Notes under the pieces: model-generated | What the model was told of the DNA's origin: nothing | The model's input: only the letters and a program-made list of their open reading frames with translations | Databases searched by the model: none | Program-made: the position numbers and the translations under genes | In this document: piece after piece, positions 43,821 to 51,757 of the stretch | Layout of the letters: each line of letters begins with the position of its first letter | Numbering within the stretch: the first letter of the stretch is position 1 | From: Enhygromyxa salina | GTDB lineage: Bacteria > Myxococcota_A > Polyangia > Nannocystales > Nannocystaceae | DNA length: 64,000 bases | Direction of reading: 5' to 3' | NCBI RefSeq assembly: GCF_002994615.1 | Contig: NZ_PVNK01000033.1 | Location: forward strand, 1-64,000

Positions 43821-45683
43821 TCACCCCCTACTGCGACGGCGCCGGAGCCCGAGCAACACCAGCGACAGCAAGCCGACGCTCAGCGGCGGGCCGCTGTCGC
43901 GGGTCGAGCAGCTGCACCCGGAGCCCTCCTCGCTGCCGCCAGCGCTGTCCGTGCTGGTCGCGTCGGTCGTGGCCCCCGAGTCGCTGCCGCCCTCACTGTC
44001 ACCAGAGTCGCCGTCTCCCGGGTCGCCGTCGCCGTCGCCGTCGCCCGGATCGCCGTCACCATCCCCAGGCTCCGGCTGCTCGAGCCCGGTCAGAGGCACG
44101 GTGACCGTGGCCGCGCCCAGGACCACGGGCTGGGGGCCGCCGTCGTCCATGTACATGTCGTGGACGGCCTGGCCTGCGTCGTTGACGTCGTTGTCGTCGC
44201 GCAGTTGATCGAGGTAGCTCGGGGTGTTGATCAGGTAGAGCAGCCGGACCGAGAGCTCGAGCTCGTCGTCGCTGGCGTCGTCGGGGGTCACGTCGACGAC
44301 CGAGGCCGGCGCGAAGCTGTAGCTGTGATCGTCGTAGTTGGGCCAGGTGTCGTCAGGCAGCAGCGTGTAGCGATCGCCGACCGGATCGGTCTCGAGGTTT
44401 TGGACCGCGCCCTTGGCCGGGATCCGGGTGTCGAGCACCCAGTGGTCGTTGAGCAGCAGATGGTTGCGGGTCCCGTCGCTCCAGCGCTCGGCCACGCCCT
44501 CGTAGGTCCGGAGCTGGTCGTCGCTCTCGATGCTCTCGCCGTCCCACAGCCCCGATGACCACACGAGCTCGCCGGCGTAGCTCGCCGTGACCTCGAGCCA
44601 CATGACGCGGCCCTCGGAGTAGCCCGAGGGCAGCTTGTGACCGGTCTCGTTGGTCACGCGCACGGCCAGCGCGTCGACGCCCACCGCGAGGTCGACGGCG
44701 GCAGGGAACTCGACGTCGAGGGTCGCGGCGGTGGCCAGGAAGTCGTCGTACAAACTGATCGCGACGTCGATCGCGTTGGCCTTGGCGCCGGGCGAGTTGT
44801 CGGCGATGACCTGCAGGGCCTGCTTGTTGGCGCCGAGGATCAGGTGCCGCCGGGCGCTGCCGTCGTCGTGGTGGCTGAGGTTCTCGTACTCGAGGCAGCC
44901 GGCCGCGGGCACCTCGACCGTGGCCATGTGGCAGTCCTGGCAGGTCCGGGCGTCGTCACCGGGCTGGGCGTAGGCGCTGCCGAGCCACTCGCTGTAGGTC
45001 CGCTGCTCGTTGAAGGGCACGCCCATCGACGCGCCCTGGTCATCGACGCGACCGCGCCCGGTCGAGACGTCGTGGCAGGTCCCGCACATGCGCGAGCTGG
45101 GCAAGAAGTCGAGATCCTGAATGATCGGATGCGGCGGCAGCTCCGGGCCGTTTGGATCGCTGTAGTCCCACGGGCCGCGCCGCGGCGGCTGCCCGTCGAC
45201 GAGCACGTCGTCGAGGACATAGCGGGCGTTGCCGGGCGGGGTCTCGCCGTCGTCGATCGCCCGATGGCAGACCTCGCAGCTGACGCTGTCGAGATCGGGC
45301 GGGAGCAGCTCGTCGACGGCGATCGCGTCGCCGCGGCCCTCGAGGAAGGCCCGCGGCGAGTGACAGCGTACACAGTCCTCGGTCTCGCCCGGGTAGTCGT
45401 CCGAGGCCAGCGCGACCCCGGCCCAAAACACCGGGTCGCGGGCGGCGTTGGCCATCAGGGTGCCAAAGTAGGCCGCCGGGGCGTGGGGCGGGAGGTCGAT
45501 CGCCAGCGCGTTGTTCTCGTACTCGTGGCAGCCCGAGCACATGAAGTCGAGGGTCAGCGGGTTCTGAAGCGACTCGGTCGGGGTCGCGTGGGCGACCTGG
45601 GGCGGCGCGCTCGAGAAGCACAGCGCGCTCAGGCCGACACAGACAAACACCGAGGTCACGGCAGCCCGTGGCGAGGTCGTCAC
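43821..45683 (-). CDS. Five-heme cytochrome c with MYXO-CTERM-like tail
   Basis: A 620 aa secreted protein. Five CxxCH heme motifs are seen: CSGCH (49-53), CVRCH, CEVCH, CGTCH and CQDCH, spread over the first 250 residues as in cytochrome c554-like proteins. A beta-rich C-terminal half follows, then a Gly-Asp-Pro linker and a Ser-rich stretch. The end is GSGCSCSTRDSG, a hydrophobic helix and RRRRSRG, matching the MYXO-CTERM sorting signal that rhomboid-like myxosortases use to anchor proteins at the cell surface. Electron transfer at the cell surface is the likely role; the redox partner is unknown. Confidence 0.88.
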   Translation of the reverse strand: MTTSPRAAVTSVFVCVGLSALCFSSAPPQVAHATPTESLQNPLTLDFMCSGCHEYENNALAIDLPPHAPAAYFGTLMANAARDPVFWAGVALASDDYPGETEDCVRCHSPRAFLEGRGDAIAVDELLPPDLDSVSCEVCHRAIDDGETPPGNARYVLDDVLVDGQPPRRGPWDYSDPNGPELPPHPIIQDLDFLPSSRMCGTCHDVSTGRGRVDDQGASMGVPFNEQRTYSEWLGSAYAQPGDDARTCQDCHMATVEVPAAGCLEYENLSHHDDGSARRHLILGANKQALQVIADNSPGAKANAIDVAISLYDDFLATAATLDVEFPAAVDLAVGVDALAVRVTNETGHKLPSGYSEGRVMWLEVTASYAGELVWSSGLWDGESIESDDQLRTYEGVAERWSDGTRNHLLLNDHWVLDTRIPAKGAVQNLETDPVGDRYTLLPDDTWPNYDDHSYSFAPASVVDVTPDDASDDELELSVRLLYLINTPSYLDQLRDDNDVNDAGQAVHDMYMDDGGPQPVVLGAATVTVPLTGLEQPEPGDGDGDPGDGDGDGDPGDGDSGDSEGGSDSGATTDATSTDSAGGSEEGSGCSCSTRDSGPPLSVGLLSLVLLGLRRRRSRG

Positions 45684-45938
45684 CGCGCGAGCCTATCACG
45701 CACCGACGAGCCGGCCGCGTCTGTGCGCGCGAGCAGCAGCCGAACTCGACAGCCGAGGCCGCGGCGCGCCCGAAGCTCGCGCGCGGAGAAAAGCCTGGAA
45801 TGTTTCGACCGCCCAGACGTGTACGGGGGCGCGGCGATCCATCTGCGGTATGGACGAGGGCTGTCCGCGGGTCCCCAAACCCGCTTGTGGTGGATCCGAA
45901 CCCAGCCTGCTAGCCTCGGACCCGACTTCGGCCCCCCT

Positions 45939-47315
45939 GTGTCCCGCCCCGCGCAAGCTCCCCCGCGTCGCCGCAACACCAAGCTCAGCCGGGCTTGGGC
46001 CGCCGTCAAGCGCGGCATGACCCGCGCGCTCGGCCCCTTCCCGATCACGCCGCTGGGCTTGCTGGTCGGGCTCGGCTGCGGCTACGCGCTGGTCGAGTAC
46101 GGCTTTGGGCGGATCGATCTCGTGCTCCTGGTCATCGGCGCGGTCGGGCTCGGGGTCGCGGCCTTCGGGCTGCTCGCGACCACCGCGGGCGCCCTGATCT
46201 TGTGGCTGCACCACCGCAAGCGCGGCCAGGCCAAGGACGCCAGCGAGGGCTCGCTCGACGTCGAGTGCGGCTACCCGGTTCCAACTGGCTTTTGGCTCCC
46301 GCGCCTGCGCGCCCTGCCCTTCGTGTCGATCAGCTGGCGCTGGATCACGCCCGAGGCCCAGGTTCGGATCGCGCCCAAGCGCGGTCGCCTCCGCGAAGAG
46401 GTCATCGCCTCGCGCCGCGGCCAGGTCGCCGTCGTCGTCCGCGAGCTCGAGGTCGGCGACATCTTCGGGCTCACCCAGATCTGCCTGCGCCTGACCGAGC
46501 GACGCAAGGTCCGCTTCGTGCCCTCGGTCGGCCAGCTCAAACGCGTCGACGTGATCCGCGGGATGGCCGGCGGCGAGGACATCTCGCACCCCGAGGGCCC
46601 CCAAGAGGGCGAGCTCTACGATCTGCGCGCCTACACGCCCGGCGACCCGATCCGCTTCGTGCTCTGGAAGGTCTTCGCGCGGACCCGCCAGCTGGTCGTG
46701 CGCGCGCCCGAGCGCGCCCTGAGCCCGATCCGCCAGACCTGCGCCTACGTGGTCGCGGGCAGCGGAGACGAGCCGGCCGCAGGCGCCGCCCGCCTCGCCG
46801 TCGAGCTCGGCGCGCTCGGCAGCGAGTGGGTCCTGGGCGCCGACGGCAGCAACGACGACGCGACCCGCAAAGATCAAGCCGTCGACGTGCTCGCGCGCTC
46901 GGCCGACGTCGCCGATCCGGTCGGCGGCAAGGGCCTCGGCGCGTTCTTGCAGCGCCGCGGCAAGGGCAGCATCGGGCGCGCGGTCGTGTTCGTCCCCGGC
47001 CGCCCGGGCCCGTGGCTCGACAACGTGGCCGAGCAGTGCAAGCACGTCGGCAGCCGCGGCGGTCGGATCGAGTTCGTGGTCGGGACCGACGGCATCATCC
47101 CGCCGCCCAAGCGCAAGTGGCTGGCGCGCCTCGCAATCCGCGAACACGCGCCCGAGATCCCGCCGGGCTCGACCGCCCCCGTCACCACACAGCAAGTCGC
47201 CGAGGTCGTGCGCGTGCTGTCCAACGCCGGGCGCGTGATCGTCGTCGACCGCGCCGCCGGTCGGATGTTCGCCGGCGGCCACCTCCACGCGCTCGACAAA
47301 CAGCGCGCCGCCTGA
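45939..47315 (+). CDS. DUF58 domain membrane protein
   Basis: A 458 aa protein with two N-terminal transmembrane helices (PLGLLVGLGCGYALVEYGF, LVLLVIGAVGLGVAAFGLL) and a beta-rich region. The DUF58 signature LRAYTPGDPIRFVLWKVFA (Arg, Tyr, Gly-Asp and Arg in the usual spacing) follows. A VWA-like tail comes after. DUF58 proteins work with MoxR ATPases, and a MoxR gene is two genes downstream. The GTG at 45939 is the best start because it leads into the basic n-region; an ATG at 46017 is an alternative. It opens a five-gene operon. Confidence 0.82.
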   Translation: MSRPAQAPPRRRNTKLSRAWAAVKRGMTRALGPFPITPLGLLVGLGCGYALVEYGFGRIDLVLLVIGAVGLGVAAFGLLATTAGALILWLHHRKRGQAKDASEGSLDVECGYPVPTGFWLPRLRALPFVSISWRWITPEAQVRIAPKRGRLREEVIASRRGQVAVVVRELEVGDIFGLTQICLRLTERRKVRFVPSVGQLKRVDVIRGMAGGEDISHPEGPQEGELYDLRAYTPGDPIRFVLWKVFARTRQLVVRAPERALSPIRQTCAYVVAGSGDEPAAGAARLAVELGALGSEWVLGADGSNDDATRKDQAVDVLARSADVADPVGGKGLGAFLQRRGKGSIGRAVVFVPGRPGPWLDNVAEQCKHVGSRGGRIEFVVGTDGIIPPPKRKWLARLAIREHAPEIPPGSTAPVTTQQVAEVVRVLSNAGRVIVVDRAAGRMFAGGHLHALDKQRAA

Positions 47316-47336
47316 CCAAGCACGAGAGCCGAGCGA

Positions 47337-49892
47337 ATGGGTCGACGCGAACTGCAACAAGAGCTCGAGCGCCTCGAGACCGAGAGCGCCGGGCGCCCGG
47401 TCAAGCCGCCGCGGACCTTCGCCGAGCGGCTGTTCGGCTGGCTCCGCGCGACCCGGCACCCGATCCGCGCCGTCGCCATGGCCATGGCCGCGCTCGCGCT
47501 CGCCTGGGGCATCGCAACCTCTTCGGGCCTGAGCGCGGCGATGCTCGGCGCCGTCGCGGGCGTGGCCGTGGGCGAGCTGCTCGCGCGCACCAAGACCCGG
47601 CTGATCGCGCTGGTCATCGGGATCCTCGCGCTCTCGGGCCTGGGCTGGTGGTTCGCCGACTTCGTGACCGAGGTCCGGGTGATCCCGGCCGCGATCGGGC
47701 CCGGCGCGGCCCTGGGCCTGAGCTCGGTCCTGCGCTTCTTCGTCCTCGCGCTGGCCGTGACCGGGACCTCGAGGGTCATCGCGGCCCGCCACAAGGCGCT
47801 GATCGGGATCGAGCTCGCGGTCGTCGGCGCGAGCGTGGCCTCGATGTTCGCCAGCCACCGCGAGGGCGTGATCGCCCGGCCGCTGTGGCTGTCCGACTGG
47901 GCCTGGCAGCACGGCTACGACCCCGCCGACGTGCTCCTGACGATTGGCGCGATCTCGGTCGTGGTCCTCGCCAGCTTGCTGATCGCCGAGTCCGAGCGCC
48001 GCGTGACGCTGGCCTCGCTCGGCGGGCTCGGCGTGATCGTGCTGCTCGCGATGTTGCTGCTGCAGGTCGAGGGTCTGCCCACCCCCGAAGCCAACAGCGA
48101 CCTCGGGCTGACCGAGTCGCAGATCGGCGATCCGCCCAAACCCAGCGAGGACAAGGGCAACGGCCCCGGCGGCCAAGACAGCAAGGACCAGAGTGAGGGC
48201 CAGCAGCCCAAGAATCCGCAGGACAACCAAGACGGGGGCCAAGGCGGCGGTCAGCAGCAACAGCAGCAGCAACAAGGCGGTGGCCAGGGCCAGCAGCAAG
48301 ACCAGCAGCAGCAACAGCAACAGGGCGGCCAGGGCCAGGACCAGCAAGACCAGCAGCAACAACAAGGCGGCGGCCAGGGCCAGGACCAGCAAGACCAGCA
48401 GCAACAACAAGGCGGCGGCCAGGGCCAGCAAGACCAGCAGCAGCAGCAGCAACAAGGCGGCGGTCAGGGCCAGCAAGACCAGCAGCCCAACCTCGACCAG
48501 CAGCCGTCCGAGGGCACCAAGCCCGCGCCGATGGCCGTGGTCCTGCTCGGCGACGACTACAGCCCCCCAACCCAGGCCTTCTACTTTCGCCAGGACGCGT
48601 GGTCACACTTCAACGGCTCGCGCCTCGTCGCGCCGGTCCGGCCCGACGTCGACCGCGACATCATCCGCCGGTTCCCCTCTCGGCCGCTCAACGTGCCCGA
48701 GGTCCCGCCCGAGGCCCTCCACACCACCGTCCACGCCGACGTCGTGCTCCTGGCCAAGCACGCCCAGCCCTTCGCGCTCGAGTCGGCGATCTCGATGAAG
48801 CCCGAGGCGAACCCCAACCCCCAACGCTTCTTGCGCGCCTACAGCTCCGTCTCGCTCGCCCCCGACTACGAGCTCGAGCAGCTCATGGGCCACGCGCCCG
48901 GCGATCCATCCTGGACCGACGCCCAGTGGCAGTTCTACACCACGCTGCCCGACGACCCCCGCTACCGCGAGCTCGCCAACGAGCTGATCGAGGAGCTCCC
49001 CGAGCAATACGGCGACGACCCCTTCATGCGCGCCCTCGCGATCAAGCTGTGGATGGATCGCGAGCTGACCTACTCGACCTCCGAGCGCCACGCAGGCGTC
49101 GCCGAGCCGACTGGCGATTTCCTGTTCGGCAACCGGATCGGCTACTGCGTCCACTTTGCCCACGCCGCCGTGTACATGTGGCGCAGCCTCGGGATCCCCG
49201 CCCGCGTCGGGACCGGCTACCACGTGACCGAGGATCAGCGCCGCGGCTCGACGATCGTGATCCGCGGCGGCGACGCCCACGCGTGGCCGGAGCTCTACCT
49301 CGAGGGCATTGGCTGGGTCATCCTCGACATCGCGGCCGAGCAAAACCTCGACCCGCCCGGCACCCCGGTCGACGACGACCTCGCCGAGCTCCTCGGCGAG
49401 ATGGCCCGCAACGAGACCGACGAGGAGGGCGAGGCTGGCGAAGACCCGATCGAGCAGCGCAACTTCGGCCGCGACGTCACGTTCGGCTTCTTGTTCGTCC
49501 TGCTGATCGCGCTCGTGCTCCTCTACGCCGCCAAGATCTGGCGACGCGTGGTCCCCCGCCACGCCGCCCAGAAGCACCTGCCCCGCGTCGGCTACCGCGC
49601 CGCGATCGATCTGCTCGCCGACGCCGGGCTCACGCGCCGCTACGGCGAGACCCGCGAGGCCTTCTCCCGCCGCGTCCACGCCCGCGCCCCGAGCCTCGCC
49701 AGCCTGACCTCCATGCACGTCGCCGCCGCGATGGGCGACCCCAGCGTGCCGATCGCCGAGCGCCCCGAGTTCGACGCGAAGGTCTGGCGCAAGGGCCTCG
49801 CCGGGCTCCGCGGTGAGCTACCCCTGTCGGCGCCGCTGTGGCGTCGAGTCCTCGGTATCCTCGATCCCACCACCGTCTTGCGCGCTCGCTGA
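47337..49892 (+). CDS. Transglutaminase-like (TgpA-type) membrane protein with poly-Gln linker
   Basis: An 851 aa protein. About six N-terminal helices (65-245) form the DUF3488-type membrane part. A linker (about 260-390) is extremely rich in Gln, Gly and Asp. The transglutaminase core has Cys in GYCVHFAHA (about 603), His in GDAHAWPEL (about 647) and Asp in VILDIAAEQ (about 664), a complete triad. A last transmembrane helix (TFGFLFVLLIALVLLYAA) and a DUF4129-like C-terminal tail follow. Such proteins crosslink or cleave peptides outside the membrane. It sits 21 bp after the DUF58 gene and 13 bp before MoxR. Confidence 0.9.
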   Translation: MGRRELQQELERLETESAGRPVKPPRTFAERLFGWLRATRHPIRAVAMAMAALALAWGIATSSGLSAAMLGAVAGVAVGELLARTKTRLIALVIGILALSGLGWWFADFVTEVRVIPAAIGPGAALGLSSVLRFFVLALAVTGTSRVIAARHKALIGIELAVVGASVASMFASHREGVIARPLWLSDWAWQHGYDPADVLLTIGAISVVVLASLLIAESERRVTLASLGGLGVIVLLAMLLLQVEGLPTPEANSDLGLTESQIGDPPKPSEDKGNGPGGQDSKDQSEGQQPKNPQDNQDGGQGGGQQQQQQQQGGGQGQQQDQQQQQQQGGQGQDQQDQQQQQGGGQGQDQQDQQQQQGGGQGQQDQQQQQQQGGGQGQQDQQPNLDQQPSEGTKPAPMAVVLLGDDYSPPTQAFYFRQDAWSHFNGSRLVAPVRPDVDRDIIRRFPSRPLNVPEVPPEALHTTVHADVVLLAKHAQPFALESAISMKPEANPNPQRFLRAYSSVSLAPDYELEQLMGHAPGDPSWTDAQWQFYTTLPDDPRYRELANELIEELPEQYGDDPFMRALAIKLWMDRELTYSTSERHAGVAEPTGDFLFGNRIGYCVHFAHAAVYMWRSLGIPARVGTGYHVTEDQRRGSTIVIRGGDAHAWPELYLEGIGWVILDIAAEQNLDPPGTPVDDDLAELLGEMARNETDEEGEAGEDPIEQRNFGRDVTFGFLFVLLIALVLLYAAKIWRRVVPRHAAQKHLPRVGYRAAIDLLADAGLTRRYGETREAFSRRVHARAPSLASLTSMHVAAAMGDPSVPIAERPEFDAKVWRKGLAGLRGELPLSAPLWRRVLGILDPTTVLRAR
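48240..48485 (+). repeat. Gln-Gly repeat tract
   Basis: CAGCAG/CAACAA-rich tandem units (GGCCAGGGCCAG type) code for the poly-Gln/Gly linker of the transglutaminase-like protein. It is likely to vary in length between strains. Confidence 0.75.
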
Positions 49893-49905
49893 CCCCCTCT
49901 CTACC

Positions 49906-51114
49906 GTGACCACCAACTCCACACCTCCCGGTTCGAGCTCTCAGCCAGGCGTCGAGGCGCCGGCCACCCCAACCCTCCACGGCCACGAGCCCGCGAGCTC
50001 GACCCAAAAGCAGCCGGTCGAGCCCGAGTGGCGAGAGCCCGAGGCCGGAGGCGCCCCGCCCGAGCAACGCGGCGCGGTCAGTGACTTCGAGCAGAGCAAG
50101 CACATCACCCACACCCTCGCGCCGCCGATCACCAGCCTCGAAGAGGCCTACGGCGTCGTCCAGCGCGTCCGCGATCGCCTCCGGGTCGCGGTCCGCGGGC
50201 GCGACAACGAGATCGAGCTGATCATCATCGCGCTGCTCGCCGACGGCCACGTGCTGCTCGAGGACTACCCCGGCTCGGGCAAGACGACCCTGGCCAAGGC
50301 CCTCGGCGACTGCATCATCGACGATCAGCCCCACGACGACATCGTCACGATCCGCCGGATCCAGTTCACCCCGGACCTGCTCCCGAGCGACGTCACGGGC
50401 ACGACGATCTTCGATCCCAACACCAACCGCTTCTTCTTCCGCCCGGGCCCGATCTTCGCCCACGTCGTGCTCGCCGACGAGATCAACCGGACCTCGCCCA
50501 AGGTCCAGTCGGCGCTGCTCGAGGCCATGGCCGAGAAGCAGACCACCGTCGACAACCGGACCCGCCAGCTCGACGAGCTGTTCTTCGTGCTCGCGACCCA
50601 AAACCCCCTCGACCTCGCCGGGACCTTCCCCCTGCCCAGCGCCCAGCTCGATCGCTTCTTGTTCAAGATCATCATGAAGCACATCGACCGCCAGTCCGAG
50701 CTCGAGGTGCTTGCGAGCATCAAGAGCCGCCGCGACGGCGCCGGGCGCGAGCTCCCGCGCGTGACCCGAACCGAGGTCATCGACGCCCGCCGCGTGATCG
50801 AGGAGCAGGTCTTCGTCGCCAACGAGGTCCGCGAGGCCCTCGTCGACATCGCCAACGCGACCCGGGCGCACGCGCAGGTCCTCCAGGGCGTCTCGACCCG
50901 CGCGCTGGTCCTGATGATCCCCGCGCTCCAGGCCCGCGCGGTCACCCAGCAGCGCAACTACGTCAGCGCCGACGACATCGAGGCCCTGAGCTACCTCGTG
51001 TTCGGCCACCGCCTCGAGCTCGCGCCCGGCGCCGAGAGCCTCGACGGCGTGATCCGAGAGTGCAGCGCCGACGCCCTCGAGCGCCTCGCCCGCATCACCT
51101 TGCACCGTCAATAA
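49906..51114 (+). CDS. MoxR-family AAA+ ATPase
   Basis: A 402 aa ATPase. An N-terminal Pro/Ser/Glu-rich tail of about 75 residues is followed by the MoxR core: Walker A DYPGSGKTTLAKAL (about 121-134), Walker B VVLADEINR (about 187-195), sensor-type ATQNPLDLAGTFPLP and the arginine-finger region AQLDRFLFKI. MoxR proteins help mature or regulate VWA/DUF58 partners. The GTG at 49906 follows the stop of the transglutaminase gene by 13 bp; an upstream in-frame ATG would overlap that gene. Cytoplasmic, partner of the DUF58 gene. Confidence 0.92.
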   Translation: MTTNSTPPGSSSQPGVEAPATPTLHGHEPASSTQKQPVEPEWREPEAGGAPPEQRGAVSDFEQSKHITHTLAPPITSLEEAYGVVQRVRDRLRVAVRGRDNEIELIIIALLADGHVLLEDYPGSGKTTLAKALGDCIIDDQPHDDIVTIRRIQFTPDLLPSDVTGTTIFDPNTNRFFFRPGPIFAHVVLADEINRTSPKVQSALLEAMAEKQTTVDNRTRQLDELFFVLATQNPLDLAGTFPLPSAQLDRFLFKIIMKHIDRQSELEVLASIKSRRDGAGRELPRVTRTEVIDARRVIEEQVFVANEVREALVDIANATRAHAQVLQGVSTRALVLMIPALQARAVTQQRNYVSADDIEALSYLVFGHRLELAPGAESLDGVIRECSADALERLARITLHRQ

Positions 51115-51165
51115 TGGTGTGAACCCACCCCCGGGCCTCGCCCGCCCCTTTCCCCGTGATCCCCC

Positions 51166-51729
51166 GTGCCCACTTTGACCGACAGCCAGCGCCTTCGCGC
51201 GGGCCGAGCCAGCGTGGCGATCGCCCTCGCGCTGGTCGTTGTCGGCGTGCTCCGCTTCGTCACCGACACCCTCCACGAGCTCGACCCCAACTACTGGCGC
51301 CCGCTCGCGGGCACGCCCCTGCGCTACCTCGTCCGCGCCCCGAGCGACGGGAGCTGGGCCGGGGATCTCAACGCCCAGTTCTTCAAGCTGCTCTCGATCC
51401 CGACCGGCCTGTGCCTGGTCTGGCTCGGCCATCGCTTCGGGTCCGGGACCCTCGAGCAAAAGGCCAAGGACTTCGCCGACCCGGTCATCCGCGCGGTCTG
51501 GATCGCCAGCTTCCTCGCCGGGTTCACGCTGATCGAGCTCGAGAAGCAGCACGACCTCCTCGGCATGGGCACGGTCCTCGTCGCGGGCGAGCGCCCGTGG
51601 CTCAACCATGTCAGCCACCTCGTGAGCGCCGCCGCGGCGTGGTTTCTGACCGGTTTTTTGAAGTTCGAGCCCCTCAAACAGGCCGAGATCGACCTCGAGC
51701 GCGAGCTCGACGAGCTCGCGCCGCGATGA
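51166..51729 (+). CDS. Integral membrane protein of unknown function
   Basis: A 187 aa protein starting with GTG. It has about four hydrophobic segments (ASVAIALALVVVGVLRF, LSIPTGLCLVWLGHRF, AVWIASFLAGFTLIEL, VSAAAAWFLTGFL) and a charged C-terminus (DLERELDELA). It is the fourth gene of the DUF58-transglutaminase-MoxR operon. No family known. Confidence 0.75.
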   Translation: MPTLTDSQRLRAGRASVAIALALVVVGVLRFVTDTLHELDPNYWRPLAGTPLRYLVRAPSDGSWAGDLNAQFFKLLSIPTGLCLVWLGHRFGSGTLEQKAKDFADPVIRAVWIASFLAGFTLIELEKQHDLLGMGTVLVAGERPWLNHVSHLVSAAAAWFLTGFLKFEPLKQAEIDLERELDELAPR

Positions 51730-51757
51730 CGGCCTCCCAGCCGATGGACCTGCGCCC

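Noticed and set aside
45696..48476. 926-residue minus-strand open frame
   Set aside because: It lies opposite the DUF58 and transglutaminase genes, which have clear domains. It is Leu/Ala/Arg/Asp-rich as expected from antisense GC3 bias.
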